The position numbers and the translations under genes were made by a program. The notes beneath the pieces are model-generated. The model made no database searches, was not told where the DNA came from, and was given only the letters and a program-made list of their open reading frames with translations. Shown here in pieces: positions 1-7,944 of a stretch of DNA of 36,854 nucleotides. Source of the DNA: CALKCV01 sp964619285. Its GTDB lineage: Bacteria; Cyanobacteriota; Cyanobacteriia; Cyanobacteriales; Microcoleaceae. Every line of letters begins with the position of its first letter. The first letter of the stretch is position 1. The stretch spans positions 1-36,854 of the forward strand of contig CAZUCT010000026.1 in NCBI GenBank assembly GCA_964619285.1. Direction: 5' to 3'.

Positions 1-149
1 GTAACGACTTGAGTCGTAAAAAATAGTTCGTAGTAACGACTTGAGTCGTAAAAAAATAGTTCGTAGTAACGACTTGAGTCGTAAAAATCGCTAAAGCGAT
101 TACTACGAACTGTTACTACGAACTGTTACTACGAACTGTTACTACGAAC
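1..149. repeat. Palindromic repeat cluster downstream of the RTX gene
   Basis: Three direct copies of a unit with the palindromic core ACGACTTGAGTCGT and TTCGTAGTA flanks occupy about 1-85. They are followed by ATCGCTAAAGCGAT and several TACTACGAACTGT units that read into the 3' end of the RTX gene. The second half is the reverse complement of the TTCGTAGTAATCGCTTTAGCGAT family found at 3408-3882 and 28064-28163. No coding potential is visible. The hairpin cores could also stop transcription leaving the RTX gene. Confidence 0.85.
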
Positions 150-3100
150 TTATCTAGCGATAATAAAATCGGTAGAATCTATGGTGGGTTGTCCTTGGAG
201 GGTAGCAAAGCGATCGCCTATGCCAAAACCGGGGTCGATACCATCGCTATTATAAAACAAACCGCCGTTAGATTGGTTATAGACAATAGATGCCTGACTG
301 CGGGTCGCCGCACTGTTACTATTAACTACGGCAAAATCCCTCGCCGCCAGACCGCTGCCATCGATAATATCCAGGTTGCGGAAAGTAGTGCGGTCGAGAA
401 TTATACTATCCTCGCCGCTGTTAAAATCAACAATCTGGTCAACTCCCAGATCGCTTTGGCGGAAGCGTCGGTTAGTTTGGAAAATAAAGCGATCGCTGCC
501 GGCACCGCCTATCAAAACGTCATCTCCCGCACCTCCAAGGAGGCGATCGCTACCGCCGCCGCCTTCGATAGAGTCGCTACCCGCCTGACCTCGGAGAAGA
601 TCCCTGCCGGTGCCGCCAATTAAAGTATCGTTGCCGCCGCCGGCAATTACGCGATCGTTACCGCCACCGGCCTCAAACCGTTCGTCTGCAGAAGTACCGC
701 GCAACCTGTTCCCGCGACGGTTGCCGACGATAACGTTGCTGGGGGCGACGTTTCGCAAAATGCTGTTGCCGGAGATGCCGGCGACGGTTTCGATAAAACC
801 GGAACCGCGACGGGTGCCGGTGGCATTGAAGAAATTAGCGATAGTTAAATCGTCTGCTGCTTTTATCAGTCCGTCTCGGTTGAGGTCGATGGCCAAATTG
901 CGGTTTTCTCGAACGACGCCGATGCTACCCGCCGCCAAACCGCTTAAAGATAGAGTGGGACTCGCGCCGAAAAGATCGTTTAACACCAAAGCATCCCTGC
1001 CGGCGCGATCCTTAATTTCGATGCCGAACTGGGAACCAAAACCCAAACTAATAGTATAGGTGTCGTTGCCGCGATCGCCGTTCAAAACGTTGCCGGTGAA
1101 ACTCTCGAAGGAGTTAAGCACCAGAAAATCGCTACCGCCACCGCCTAGCAGGTTATTATTAGAACCCGTCGCCATCAAAGTATCGCGACCGGCGGCACCG
1201 ACTAGCTTATCGTTATTGTTGCCCCAGAGACTATCGTTGCCGCCGCCGCCGTTGAGGTTATTAGCGCCGCTGCCGCCGAAAAGGACGTCGCTACCCGCGT
1301 TACCCAAGAGGCGATCGTCTCCGTCGCCCCCTTCCAGACTGTCGTTACCGCCGCCGCCTTTTAAAAAATCGTTACCCGGGCCCGCGCCGGCGATGGTATC
1401 GTTGCCCGCGCCGCCTTCGACGGAATCGCTGCCATCGCCGCCATCGGTAATGCTGTCGTTACCCGCGAAACCGAGTATGCTGTCCGTGCCCTCGGTGCCC
1501 GCGAGAGTGTCGGCGTTGTCGGTGCCTCGGATAATATTTACTCCACCCGGCGCGGTGCCGTCGATATTGGGAACCCTCGATAGAATTTCATTCCCGGAAA
1601 GAGTTCCTACAGTTTCGATAAAACCGGGATCGGCACCGCTGGCGGAAGCGTTAAAGAAATTGACAATAGTTAAATCGCTGCTTGCCTGATATTGTCCGTC
1701 TGCGTTGAGGTCGATCGCTAAATTGCTGCCGGTTCGCGCCAAACCAATTTTATCTCGTTCCAAACCGTTTGGCGACAGGGATAAGTCGACACCAGCTAAA
1801 TTTTTGAGAATTAAGGTATCGTTGCCTGCGGTATCTTCGATAGTTAAACCGAGTTGGGAGATGCGGTTGAGACCGAGAGTAATGCTATAGACATCGCCAC
1901 CGCCGCCGCCACGGAAGACGTTGTCGGTAAAGTCGTTGAAAAACGTACCCGCGAGGTTGTCGTTGCCGGCACCGCCATCGATGGTATTGTTGGAACCGTC
2001 GGCAAATAAAGTATCGTTACCCGACTCTCCCATCAAACTGTCGCTGCCGTTGGCCCAGAGGATGTCGCTGCCGTCCCCGCCGGCGAGGGTGTCCGCGCCG
2101 CGTTGGGCGTTGAGGGTGTCGTTGCCGTCGCCGCCCAAGAGACTGTCGTCTCCGCCACCGGCGATGAGGATGTCGTCGTCGGGGCCGCCGTCTAAGAGAT
2201 CGTTGCTGTCGCTGGAGTCTCTGAGGGTGTCGTTTCCGAGGCCGCCCCTGAGAACGTCATCCCCCGCGCCGTCGTCGTCGATGCTGTCGCTGCCGCCGTT
2301 ACCTAAAATGCTATCTGCGCCGTCGGTGCCTTCGAGACTGTCGGGACCGTCGGTGCCTTCTATTATATTATAGTCGCCCGGGGTGGTGTCGTCGTTAAGG
2401 GCGGCGATAATTTCGTTGCCGGAGAGTTCTCCTACAGTTTCGATAAAACCGGAACCGGGACCGTCGCCGGCAGCGTTGAAGAAGTCTAATATTACTAAGT
2501 CGTCTCCCAGAACAACTTGTCCGTCTCGGTTGAGGTCGATGCCCAGGGCGTTGTTATCTTCCGCGATGCCCACTTGACCGGCTTCTAAACCGTTTAAATA
2601 TAGGGTTTGGTTGGTGCCGCCGACGTTTTGGAGGATTAGGCGATCGCTTCCGCTGGTATCGTTAATTTCCATGCCGAAAGTGCTGTTGCCGAGGTCGTAA
2701 CCCAATCTCACGCTATAGGTGTCGTCTCCTTCTCCCCCGCGCAAAACGTTGCCGGTAAAACCGTAAGAGAAAGTGGCCAAGAGGTAGTCGTTGTTGAAGC
2801 CGCCGTCGAGAAGGTTATTGGAACCGTCGGTGATAATTAAGGTATCGTTTCCGGTTTCTCCCCAGAGGCGATCGCTGCTTTGGCCTTTGAGGCAGTCGTC
2901 GCCCAAACCTCCTTTGAGGGTGTTAATGCCCCGGGTGGCGTTGAGGGTATCGCTGCCATCGCCGCCGACTAAACTATCTTCTCCGTCGCCGTCGTCGAGG
3001 TAGTCGTTGCCGGGCCCGCCGTCGAGGGTGTCGTTGCCGACTTCCCCGAAGAGGCGATCGTTCCCGTCTTCGCCAAAGAAGCGATCGTCGCCGTTACCGC

Positions 3101-3230
3101 CGCCGTCGCCGATGGTGTCGTTGCCGCCGCCACCGGTGACGGTATCGTTGCCGTCGAGGCCGGAGATTAAGTCGTCTTGGTTTGTGCCGGTTATGCTGTC
3201 TGCTATGGCTGTTCCTGTTATGAAGGCCAT
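150..3230 (-). CDS. RTX calcium-binding (hemolysin-type) repeat protein with three 275-residue modules
   Basis: The 1026-residue protein is made largely of Gly/Asp-rich RTX nonapeptides (GGxGNDxL type), which in this family form Ca2+-stabilised parallel beta-rolls on proteins exported by type I secretion. It has three homologous modules. Each ends with an EF-hand/dockerin-like loop (DLNRDG at 232, DLNADG at 507, DLNRDG at 782, exactly 275 residues apart) and a GFIETV/SGN segment. A fourth RTX block (about 845-915) and an RTX-type C-terminal segment (DQIVDFNSGEDSI near 931) complete it. No Sec signal peptide or catalytic domain is seen, so a surface or extracellular structural role is inferred. 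The ATG at 3230 has a very strong Shine-Dalgarno (AGGAGG, complement of 3238-3243). No type I exporter gene is present in the window. Confidence 0.9.
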   Translation of the reverse strand: MAFITGTAIADSITGTNQDDLISGLDGNDTVTGGGGNDTIGDGGGNGDDRFFGEDGNDRLFGEVGNDTLDGGPGNDYLDDGDGEDSLVGGDGSDTLNATRGINTLKGGLGDDCLKGQSSDRLWGETGNDTLIITDGSNNLLDGGFNNDYLLATFSYGFTGNVLRGGEGDDTYSVRLGYDLGNSTFGMEINDTSGSDRLILQNVGGTNQTLYLNGLEAGQVGIAEDNNALGIDLNRDGQVVLGDDLVILDFFNAAGDGPGSGFIETVGELSGNEIIAALNDDTTPGDYNIIEGTDGPDSLEGTDGADSILGNGGSDSIDDDGAGDDVLRGGLGNDTLRDSSDSNDLLDGGPDDDILIAGGGDDSLLGGDGNDTLNAQRGADTLAGGDGSDILWANGSDSLMGESGNDTLFADGSNNTIDGGAGNDNLAGTFFNDFTDNVFRGGGGGDVYSITLGLNRISQLGLTIEDTAGNDTLILKNLAGVDLSLSPNGLERDKIGLARTGSNLAIDLNADGQYQASSDLTIVNFFNASASGADPGFIETVGTLSGNEILSRVPNIDGTAPGGVNIIRGTDNADTLAGTEGTDSILGFAGNDSITDGGDGSDSVEGGAGNDTIAGAGPGNDFLKGGGGNDSLEGGDGDDRLLGNAGSDVLFGGSGANNLNGGGGNDSLWGNNNDKLVGAAGRDTLMATGSNNNLLGGGGSDFLVLNSFESFTGNVLNGDRGNDTYTISLGFGSQFGIEIKDRAGRDALVLNDLFGASPTLSLSGLAAGSIGVVRENRNLAIDLNRDGLIKAADDLTIANFFNATGTRRGSGFIETVAGISGNSILRNVAPSNVIVGNRRGNRLRGTSADERFEAGGGNDRVIAGGGNDTLIGGTGRDLLRGQAGSDSIEGGGGSDRLLGGAGDDVLIGGAGSDRFIFQTNRRFRQSDLGVDQIVDFNSGEDSIILDRTTFRNLDIIDGSGLAARDFAVVNSNSAATRSQASIVYNQSNGGLFYNSDGIDPGFGIGDRFATLQGQPTIDSTDFIIAR

Positions 3231-3407
3231 TATTTTTCCTCCTCTGTTTTTTTTCCTAAACTTTCTTTTTCTGTTATAGTCGATAAAAGACGATTTTGTG
3301 GAGATTTTTACAAAAATTAATCTTTTAACTTAGCCTCTTAAATGCTGACAAAATTAATCCGCATTTGCCCCCGTTTTTAAGGAAAATAAGGAAGATAAGG
3401 AAGATTA

Positions 3408-3882
3408 GGTTCGTAGTAATCGCTTTAGCGATGAAGGTTCGTAGTAATCGCTTTAGCGATGAAGGTTCGTAGTAATCCCTTTAGCGATGAAGGTTCGTAG
3501 TAATCGCTTTAGCGATGAAGGTTCGTAGTAATCNNNNNNNNNNNNNNNNNNNNNNNNNNNNNNNNNNNNNNNNNNNNNNNNNNNNNNNNNNNNNNNNNNN
3601 NNNNNNNNNNNNNNNNNNNNNNNNNNNNNNNNNCTTTAGCGATGAAGGTTCGTAGTAATCGCTTTAGCGATGAAGGTTCGTAGTAATCGCTTTAGCGATG
3701 AAGGTTCGTAGTAATCCCTTTAGCGATGAAGGTTCGTAGTAATCGCTTTAGCGATTTTTAAGTAACTACGAAAAAACTAAGTTCGTAGTAATCGCTTTAG
3801 CGATTTTTAAGTAACTACGAAAAAACTAAGTTCGTAGTAATCGCTTTAGCGATGAAGGTTCGTAGTAATCCCTTTAGCGATC
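3408..3882. repeat. Tandem 28-bp palindrome-cored repeat array, interrupted by an assembly gap
   Basis: Near-identical 28-bp units (GGTTCGTAGTAATCGCTTT plus AGCGATGAA) repeat head to tail from 3408 into the gap and resume after it. Some copies read CCCTTT instead of CGCTTT. Two longer variants near 3750-3830 carry an extra TTTTTAAGTAACTACG segment. Each unit holds the hairpin ATCGCTTTAGCGAT. There are no unique spacers, so this is not CRISPR. The stretch 3231-3936 holds no gene: it contains the RTX promoter side, this array and an AATTGTTAATT simple repeat at about 3890-3926. Confidence 0.9.
3534..3633. other. Assembly gap of 100 N
   Basis: Exactly 100 N lie inside the 28-bp tandem array. 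The round number suggests a scaffold placeholder, so the true copy number of the array is unknown. Confidence 0.98.
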
Positions 3883-3936
3883 TCCTCAATTGTTAATTGT
3901 TAATCCTTCGTTGTTAATTGTTAATTAATCTAAGCC

Positions 3937-6744
3937 ATGCCCGCATTTAAAACTCAAACAACTAAAACTTTAATTATTACCGGAATGCATCGTTCCGGTA
4001 CTTCTTTAACGGCTGCTTTCCTGCAGTCTCTGGGAGTTTATCTGGGAAATAATCTCTTAAAAGGCAGTTATGCCAATCCTCAAGGTTATTTTGAAGATGT
4101 GGATTTTTTAAGTTTCCAAAGGCAATTATTATCTAGTTGCTGTCCCCAAGAGGAAAGAGGTTTTCCAGATTGGGGTTGGACGGAAAGCGAGCTGTGGGAC
4201 AAACAACAATTTTCTCGTTATGTCGAACCTGCCAAACGGTTAGTATTTGCCAGACAAAATCAATCTCAAATATGGGGTTGGAAAGACCCGAGAACGACTT
4301 TACTTTTAGATTTTTGGCGGGGTATCGTGCCGGATGTCGGTTATGTTTTAATTTATCGCTATCCGTGGGATGTTGCGGACTCTATTTTGCGGTTAAATGT
4401 TCCTTTTTTTCGGGAAAATCCCGATTTTTGTTTGCGGGTTTGGCGGTTTTATAATTGGCATTTATTGGATTTTTATAAAAGAAATCGCGATCGCTGCCTT
4501 TTAGTTAAGATCGATACCCTTTTAGAATACCCAGAAATCTTTGTCAATTTCTTAAAATCTAAATTTCAATTATCCCTCCCAGAAACAACCAAACAAAACA
4601 TCAAACCAATTCTCAATTCGGTCTATAAACCCGAATTAATGAAAGCTTTACCGTTTAACCATCCTTTAATTAAATTGTTGGCTAAGGTCTCTTCTGGGAG
4701 ATATTTTGAATTGCTGGAAGAGTTAGATAAAGTCGCCCATTTACCGAGTAAGTTTTCGGGGAAATATCTTGAGGAAGATAGGCGATCGCTCGAATATTTA
4801 GCCCTTCAATTGCACCAAAAATCTCTCCCCCTGCAAATAACCCCCAATTCTCCAGAATTTATTAATTTTATCTCCGGTTTGGTGGAGGAATATCAAAATT
4901 TAGCTTCCAACCATAAAGCCGCTTTATCGAAACTCCGAGAAACGCGGCTACAAATAGCTAATCTTTGGCTGTCTCTGCCAACAGAAAAGTTAAAACAAGC
5001 ATATTTTAGCTATTTAGGAAAGGCGCATAAATTAATTTTAAAAAGCGGCATCCGCGACGAACCGATAACGCCGAAGGAATATCGATTGGTTCGAGAATTA
5101 GAAGAAGGAGTCGCCCAAGGATTTGAAACTCCGAAATCTTTGCAATATTTCCTGGCGGCGATGTTGTATCGGCGGGCCTATCGACTGCAAATTAACTTTC
5201 ATCGCATCGCCGTTCCCCAATGGTTTTTGAACGAGTTTTTAGAGTTTATTTTCGCCATGCCCAGTTATTTTCAGGAACTAGGAGAGGTGGAAAGTTACGG
5301 AGATTATCTGGAGAATTTAGTAGATTTAATTCAGGGAATAATTATGAAAAATCCAGACTCGCAAGTTTGGCAGCATATCGCTAAGTGGTTCGGAGATTTG
5401 GTAAATTTTATGCCTTTGTATTTCGCGGAGAGAAATCTTAAAAATATTTATCAAAAACGGGGGGAGATTTTAGAATATTTGCTTAAAAAAGACGGCTATC
5501 AATTAGATTATCGGTGGCCGCCGCGCCCCAACCAGCGCCAGAAAATTCGTTTGGGAATTTTAAAGGTTAATTTTGCTGCAGTGGCGGAGACTTTTACTAC
5601 TATTCCGGTTTTTGAGTACCTGGATAGAGACAAATTTGAGGTTATTATTTACGTCCTCCAAGTAACGGGGGAAGCGTTAGAAAAATCTTGTCAAAGTCGC
5701 GCAAACAAATGGGTTAAATTACCGGAGAAATTGCCAGAGCAGGTAGAGTTAATTCGGGGGGATAATTTAGATATTTTATTTGTGGGTTCTCTTGTTACTA
5801 ATGCGGCCCAAGAGATTATTTTATTATCCTTGCATCGACTGGCGAGGATACAGGCAACTTATTTTGTTTCGCCGGTGACTACTGGTATTAGGAATATGGA
5901 TTATTATATTTCTGGAACTTTAACGGAGGGTTTGGAGTCGCGATCGCATTATTCGGAGGAGTTAATAACGATGAAGGGGACCGGTTTTTGTTTCAATTAC
6001 GAACTGTTGCCCCAAGAGAGTCGAAGGCAATTTTCTAGGCAAGAATTAGGGTTTTTCGGTATGCCAGAAACCCGGTTTTTTGAAAAAACCGGGTTTCTTG
6101 ACCGGTCCTCTAGGCAAGAGTTAGGCATCCCAGAGGAGGCGACGGTATTTGCTTCTGGGGCGAATATGGCGAAGATTATCCCGGAAGTGAGGGAGAGTTG
6201 GGCAAAAATTCTTGCGGCGGTGCCCGATGCCGCGTTGTTGTTATATCCTTTTGGTGGGGGTTGGTCGAGGAACGACAGCAAAACTGCTTTTATTAATAAT
6301 ATGTATGCCCGGTTGGAGAAGTACGGGGTGGAACGTCGGCGGTTAGCGATCTTAAATAGTTTGCCGAGTCGGGCGGAGGTGAAGGAAGTATTAAAGTTGG
6401 CAGATGTATATTTAGACTCTTATCCGTTTGGTGGGGCAAATTCGTTGGTGGATCCGTTAGAGGTGGGGTTAGCGACGGTGACGCTGGAGGGGAAATATTT
6501 GCGATCGCGTCAAGGGGCGGCGATGTTGCGAGAGTTAGGGATGTTCGATTTAATTGCTAGGGATGAAGAGAGTTATCTTAAGTTGAGTATTGCTTTGGGA
6601 AGCGATCGCCACTTACGAGAAGAAAAGGGGCGAGAAATAGGGGAGAAGATGAGGCGATCGCGCCCGAAGTTCCGAGACAGTCGGGCCTACTCGGTCCAGA
6701 TGGGGGCGATATTTGAGGAATTGGCCCAACGACCCTCCCCCTAA
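3937..6744 (+). CDS. Sulfotransferase-like / SPINDLY-OGT-like glycosyltransferase fusion protein
   Basis: The 935-residue protein has two recognisable ends. Residues 11-41 carry a sulfotransferase-type phosphate-binding loop (GMHRSGTSLTA at 16-26). WGWKDPRTT with the following YRYPWDV segment (about 112-150) matches the PAPS-binding region of that fold. From about residue 530 the sequence (KIRLGIL, then FASGANMAKI, SYPFGGANSLVD and a C-terminal SRQGAAMLRELG) follows the SPINDLY/O-GlcNAc-transferase catalytic region (GT41-like). The middle is helical and TPR-like but degenerate. The substrate is unknown; surface polysaccharide or protein decoration is inferred. Residues 700-724 are an in-frame insertion built on a perfect palindrome (see 6034-6125). 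The ATG at 3937 is the only start near the repeat-rich leader, and no strong ribosome-binding site is seen. Confidence 0.85.
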   Translation: MPAFKTQTTKTLIITGMHRSGTSLTAAFLQSLGVYLGNNLLKGSYANPQGYFEDVDFLSFQRQLLSSCCPQEERGFPDWGWTESELWDKQQFSRYVEPAKRLVFARQNQSQIWGWKDPRTTLLLDFWRGIVPDVGYVLIYRYPWDVADSILRLNVPFFRENPDFCLRVWRFYNWHLLDFYKRNRDRCLLVKIDTLLEYPEIFVNFLKSKFQLSLPETTKQNIKPILNSVYKPELMKALPFNHPLIKLLAKVSSGRYFELLEELDKVAHLPSKFSGKYLEEDRRSLEYLALQLHQKSLPLQITPNSPEFINFISGLVEEYQNLASNHKAALSKLRETRLQIANLWLSLPTEKLKQAYFSYLGKAHKLILKSGIRDEPITPKEYRLVRELEEGVAQGFETPKSLQYFLAAMLYRRAYRLQINFHRIAVPQWFLNEFLEFIFAMPSYFQELGEVESYGDYLENLVDLIQGIIMKNPDSQVWQHIAKWFGDLVNFMPLYFAERNLKNIYQKRGEILEYLLKKDGYQLDYRWPPRPNQRQKIRLGILKVNFAAVAETFTTIPVFEYLDRDKFEVIIYVLQVTGEALEKSCQSRANKWVKLPEKLPEQVELIRGDNLDILFVGSLVTNAAQEIILLSLHRLARIQATYFVSPVTTGIRNMDYYISGTLTEGLESRSHYSEELITMKGTGFCFNYELLPQESRRQFSRQELGFFGMPETRFFEKTGFLDRSSRQELGIPEEATVFASGANMAKIIPEVRESWAKILAAVPDAALLLYPFGGGWSRNDSKTAFINNMYARLEKYGVERRRLAILNSLPSRAEVKEVLKLADVYLDSYPFGGANSLVDPLEVGLATVTLEGKYLRSRQGAAMLRELGMFDLIARDEESYLKLSIALGSDRHLREEKGREIGEKMRRSRPKFRDSRAYSVQMGAIFEELAQRPSP
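6034..6125. repeat. Palindromic element inserted in frame, flanked by a 17-bp direct duplication
   Basis: Inside the glycosyltransferase gene, TCTAGGCAAGAATTAGG (6034-6050) recurs as TCTAGGCAAGAGTTAGG (6109-6125) with one mismatch. Between them lies a perfect hairpin with 16-bp arms, AGAAACCCGGTTTTTT at 6066-6081 and its reverse complement at 6083-6098. The spacing is 75 bp (25 codons), so the frame is kept. A related AGAAACCCGG hairpin occurs at 6810-6844. Confidence 0.9.
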
Positions 6745-6809
6745 GTTCGCCTTCGGGAAACTTACAAGGGTAAGTTTTTTAGAATAGGTTGTATGTGGGT
6801 CCAATACCC

Positions 6810-6844
6810 AGAAACCCGGTAATTTCGGCTTGGGCCGGGTTTCT
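6810..6844. repeat. AGAAACCCGG hairpin downstream of the glycosyltransferase gene
   Basis: Arms AGAAACCCGG (6810-6819) and CCGGGTTTCT (6835-6844) are perfect inverted repeats with a 15-nt loop. The arms match the ends of the palindrome inserted in the preceding gene, so both belong to one small repeat family. It may act as a terminator, although the T-run is short. Confidence 0.7.
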
Positions 6845-6931
6845 TAATGTCTGCGTAGGCGATCGCCCTTTGCCAAAAGCGCCACCAATGGTTTATACTC
6901 AAAAGCAACCCATAACCAAATAACATCAAAC

Positions 6932-7939
6932 ATGAATTCATTTGACCCAGGGTTTATTGAAAGACAAGCAATAAACCAAAACCTAGTTCAGACCATTCGC
7001 CTTATAGGAGAATACAAGGGCAAACAAGAATTGTTCAAACGACAAGCCCCCCAAGTTATCAAAACCCTCCGTCAAGCGGTCATTATTCAAAGTGCCGAAG
7101 CTTGTTACCGCATAGAAGGAATAACCGTTTCCCAGAAACCGATAGAACAAATCGGGTCGGAAAAGATCGCTCCGCGAGATAGAAGCGATCTAGAAATTGC
7201 AGGCTATCGAGAAGTGCTGACAACAATTTATAGCAGTTCTTCTCATGTTGCCTTTACCCCTAATGTAGTTTTACAGCTATATCAGAACTTGTATCAATTG
7301 GCGATCGATACGAAGGGAAGTTGGAAAACCGCAGATAACGAAAGCGGTGTCACCTATCCCGACAAAACTCCAGAGGCAATGGAACGCTTGCACGATCGCT
7401 TTAACCGCCTTTGGGAGTCGAGGGAAATAGAGCCGTTATTGTTAATTCCGACTTATGTTTTAGATTTTTTGTGCGTTCGTCCATTTTTAGATGGCAACGA
7501 ACTGATGGCAAGGCTGTTAACTCTCTTACTACTCTACAAAGCTGGTTATGAGGTAGGACGGTTTATTAGTTTAGAGCGCATTGTAGAAAAAACCAAGGAA
7601 AGCTACTGCGATACCCTTTATCTATCTTCCCAAAATTGGCACGAAGGGCAACACAATTTATTGCCCTGGTGGGAGTATTTTTTAGGAGTGATGTTGCTGT
7701 CTGCCTATCGAGAATTAGAAGAAAAAGTAGAGCATGTAAGTCCCATCAAAGGAACTAAAACGGCAATAGTTTTAGATGGGATTAGCAATTTGCCGGAGGA
7801 ATTTTCCATTAAAGAGTTGCAAGAAAAATGTCCTACAGTTAGTAGAGACTTAGTTCGTCACGTTTTGCGCCAACAGAGAAATGCCGGAAATCTCGAATGT
7901 TTGGGACGGGGCGTAAATGCTCGCTGGCGCAAGCGTTAG
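6932..7939 (+). CDS. Fic/DOC-family protein with a degenerate catalytic motif
   Basis: The 335-residue protein has the two-part layout of class II Fic proteins. An N-terminal helix carries the inhibitory-type segment SAEACYRIEG (about 50-60). The Fic core follows, then a C-terminal winged-helix-like region (FSIKELQEKCPTVSRDLVRHVL). Active Fic enzymes transfer AMP or other phosphate-containing groups using HPFxDGNGRxxR. Here that site reads RPFLDGNELMAR (codons around 7480-7512): the catalytic His is Arg, and the Gly-Arg that binds the nucleotide phosphates is Glu-Leu. The fold is otherwise well kept and the frame is open, so it is probably an expressed but AMPylation-dead or repurposed protein. 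Its 3' end nearly abuts the convergent gene at 7945. Confidence 0.85.
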   Translation: MNSFDPGFIERQAINQNLVQTIRLIGEYKGKQELFKRQAPQVIKTLRQAVIIQSAEACYRIEGITVSQKPIEQIGSEKIAPRDRSDLEIAGYREVLTTIYSSSSHVAFTPNVVLQLYQNLYQLAIDTKGSWKTADNESGVTYPDKTPEAMERLHDRFNRLWESREIEPLLLIPTYVLDFLCVRPFLDGNELMARLLTLLLLYKAGYEVGRFISLERIVEKTKESYCDTLYLSSQNWHEGQHNLLPWWEYFLGVMLLSAYRELEEKVEHVSPIKGTKTAIVLDGISNLPEEFSIKELQEKCPTVSRDLVRHVLRQQRNAGNLECLGRGVNARWRKR

Positions 7940-7944
7940 CTTTT

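Noticed and set aside
189..3279. Several plus-strand reading frames of 60-210 codons opposite the RTX gene
   Set aside because: They are Pro/Ser/Leu-rich mirror translations of Gly/Asp repeat codons, have no ribosome-binding sites and overlap a clear gene.
3408..3882. Regular direct repeats suggesting a CRISPR array
   Set aside because: The units are back to back without unique spacers, and no cas genes are present.
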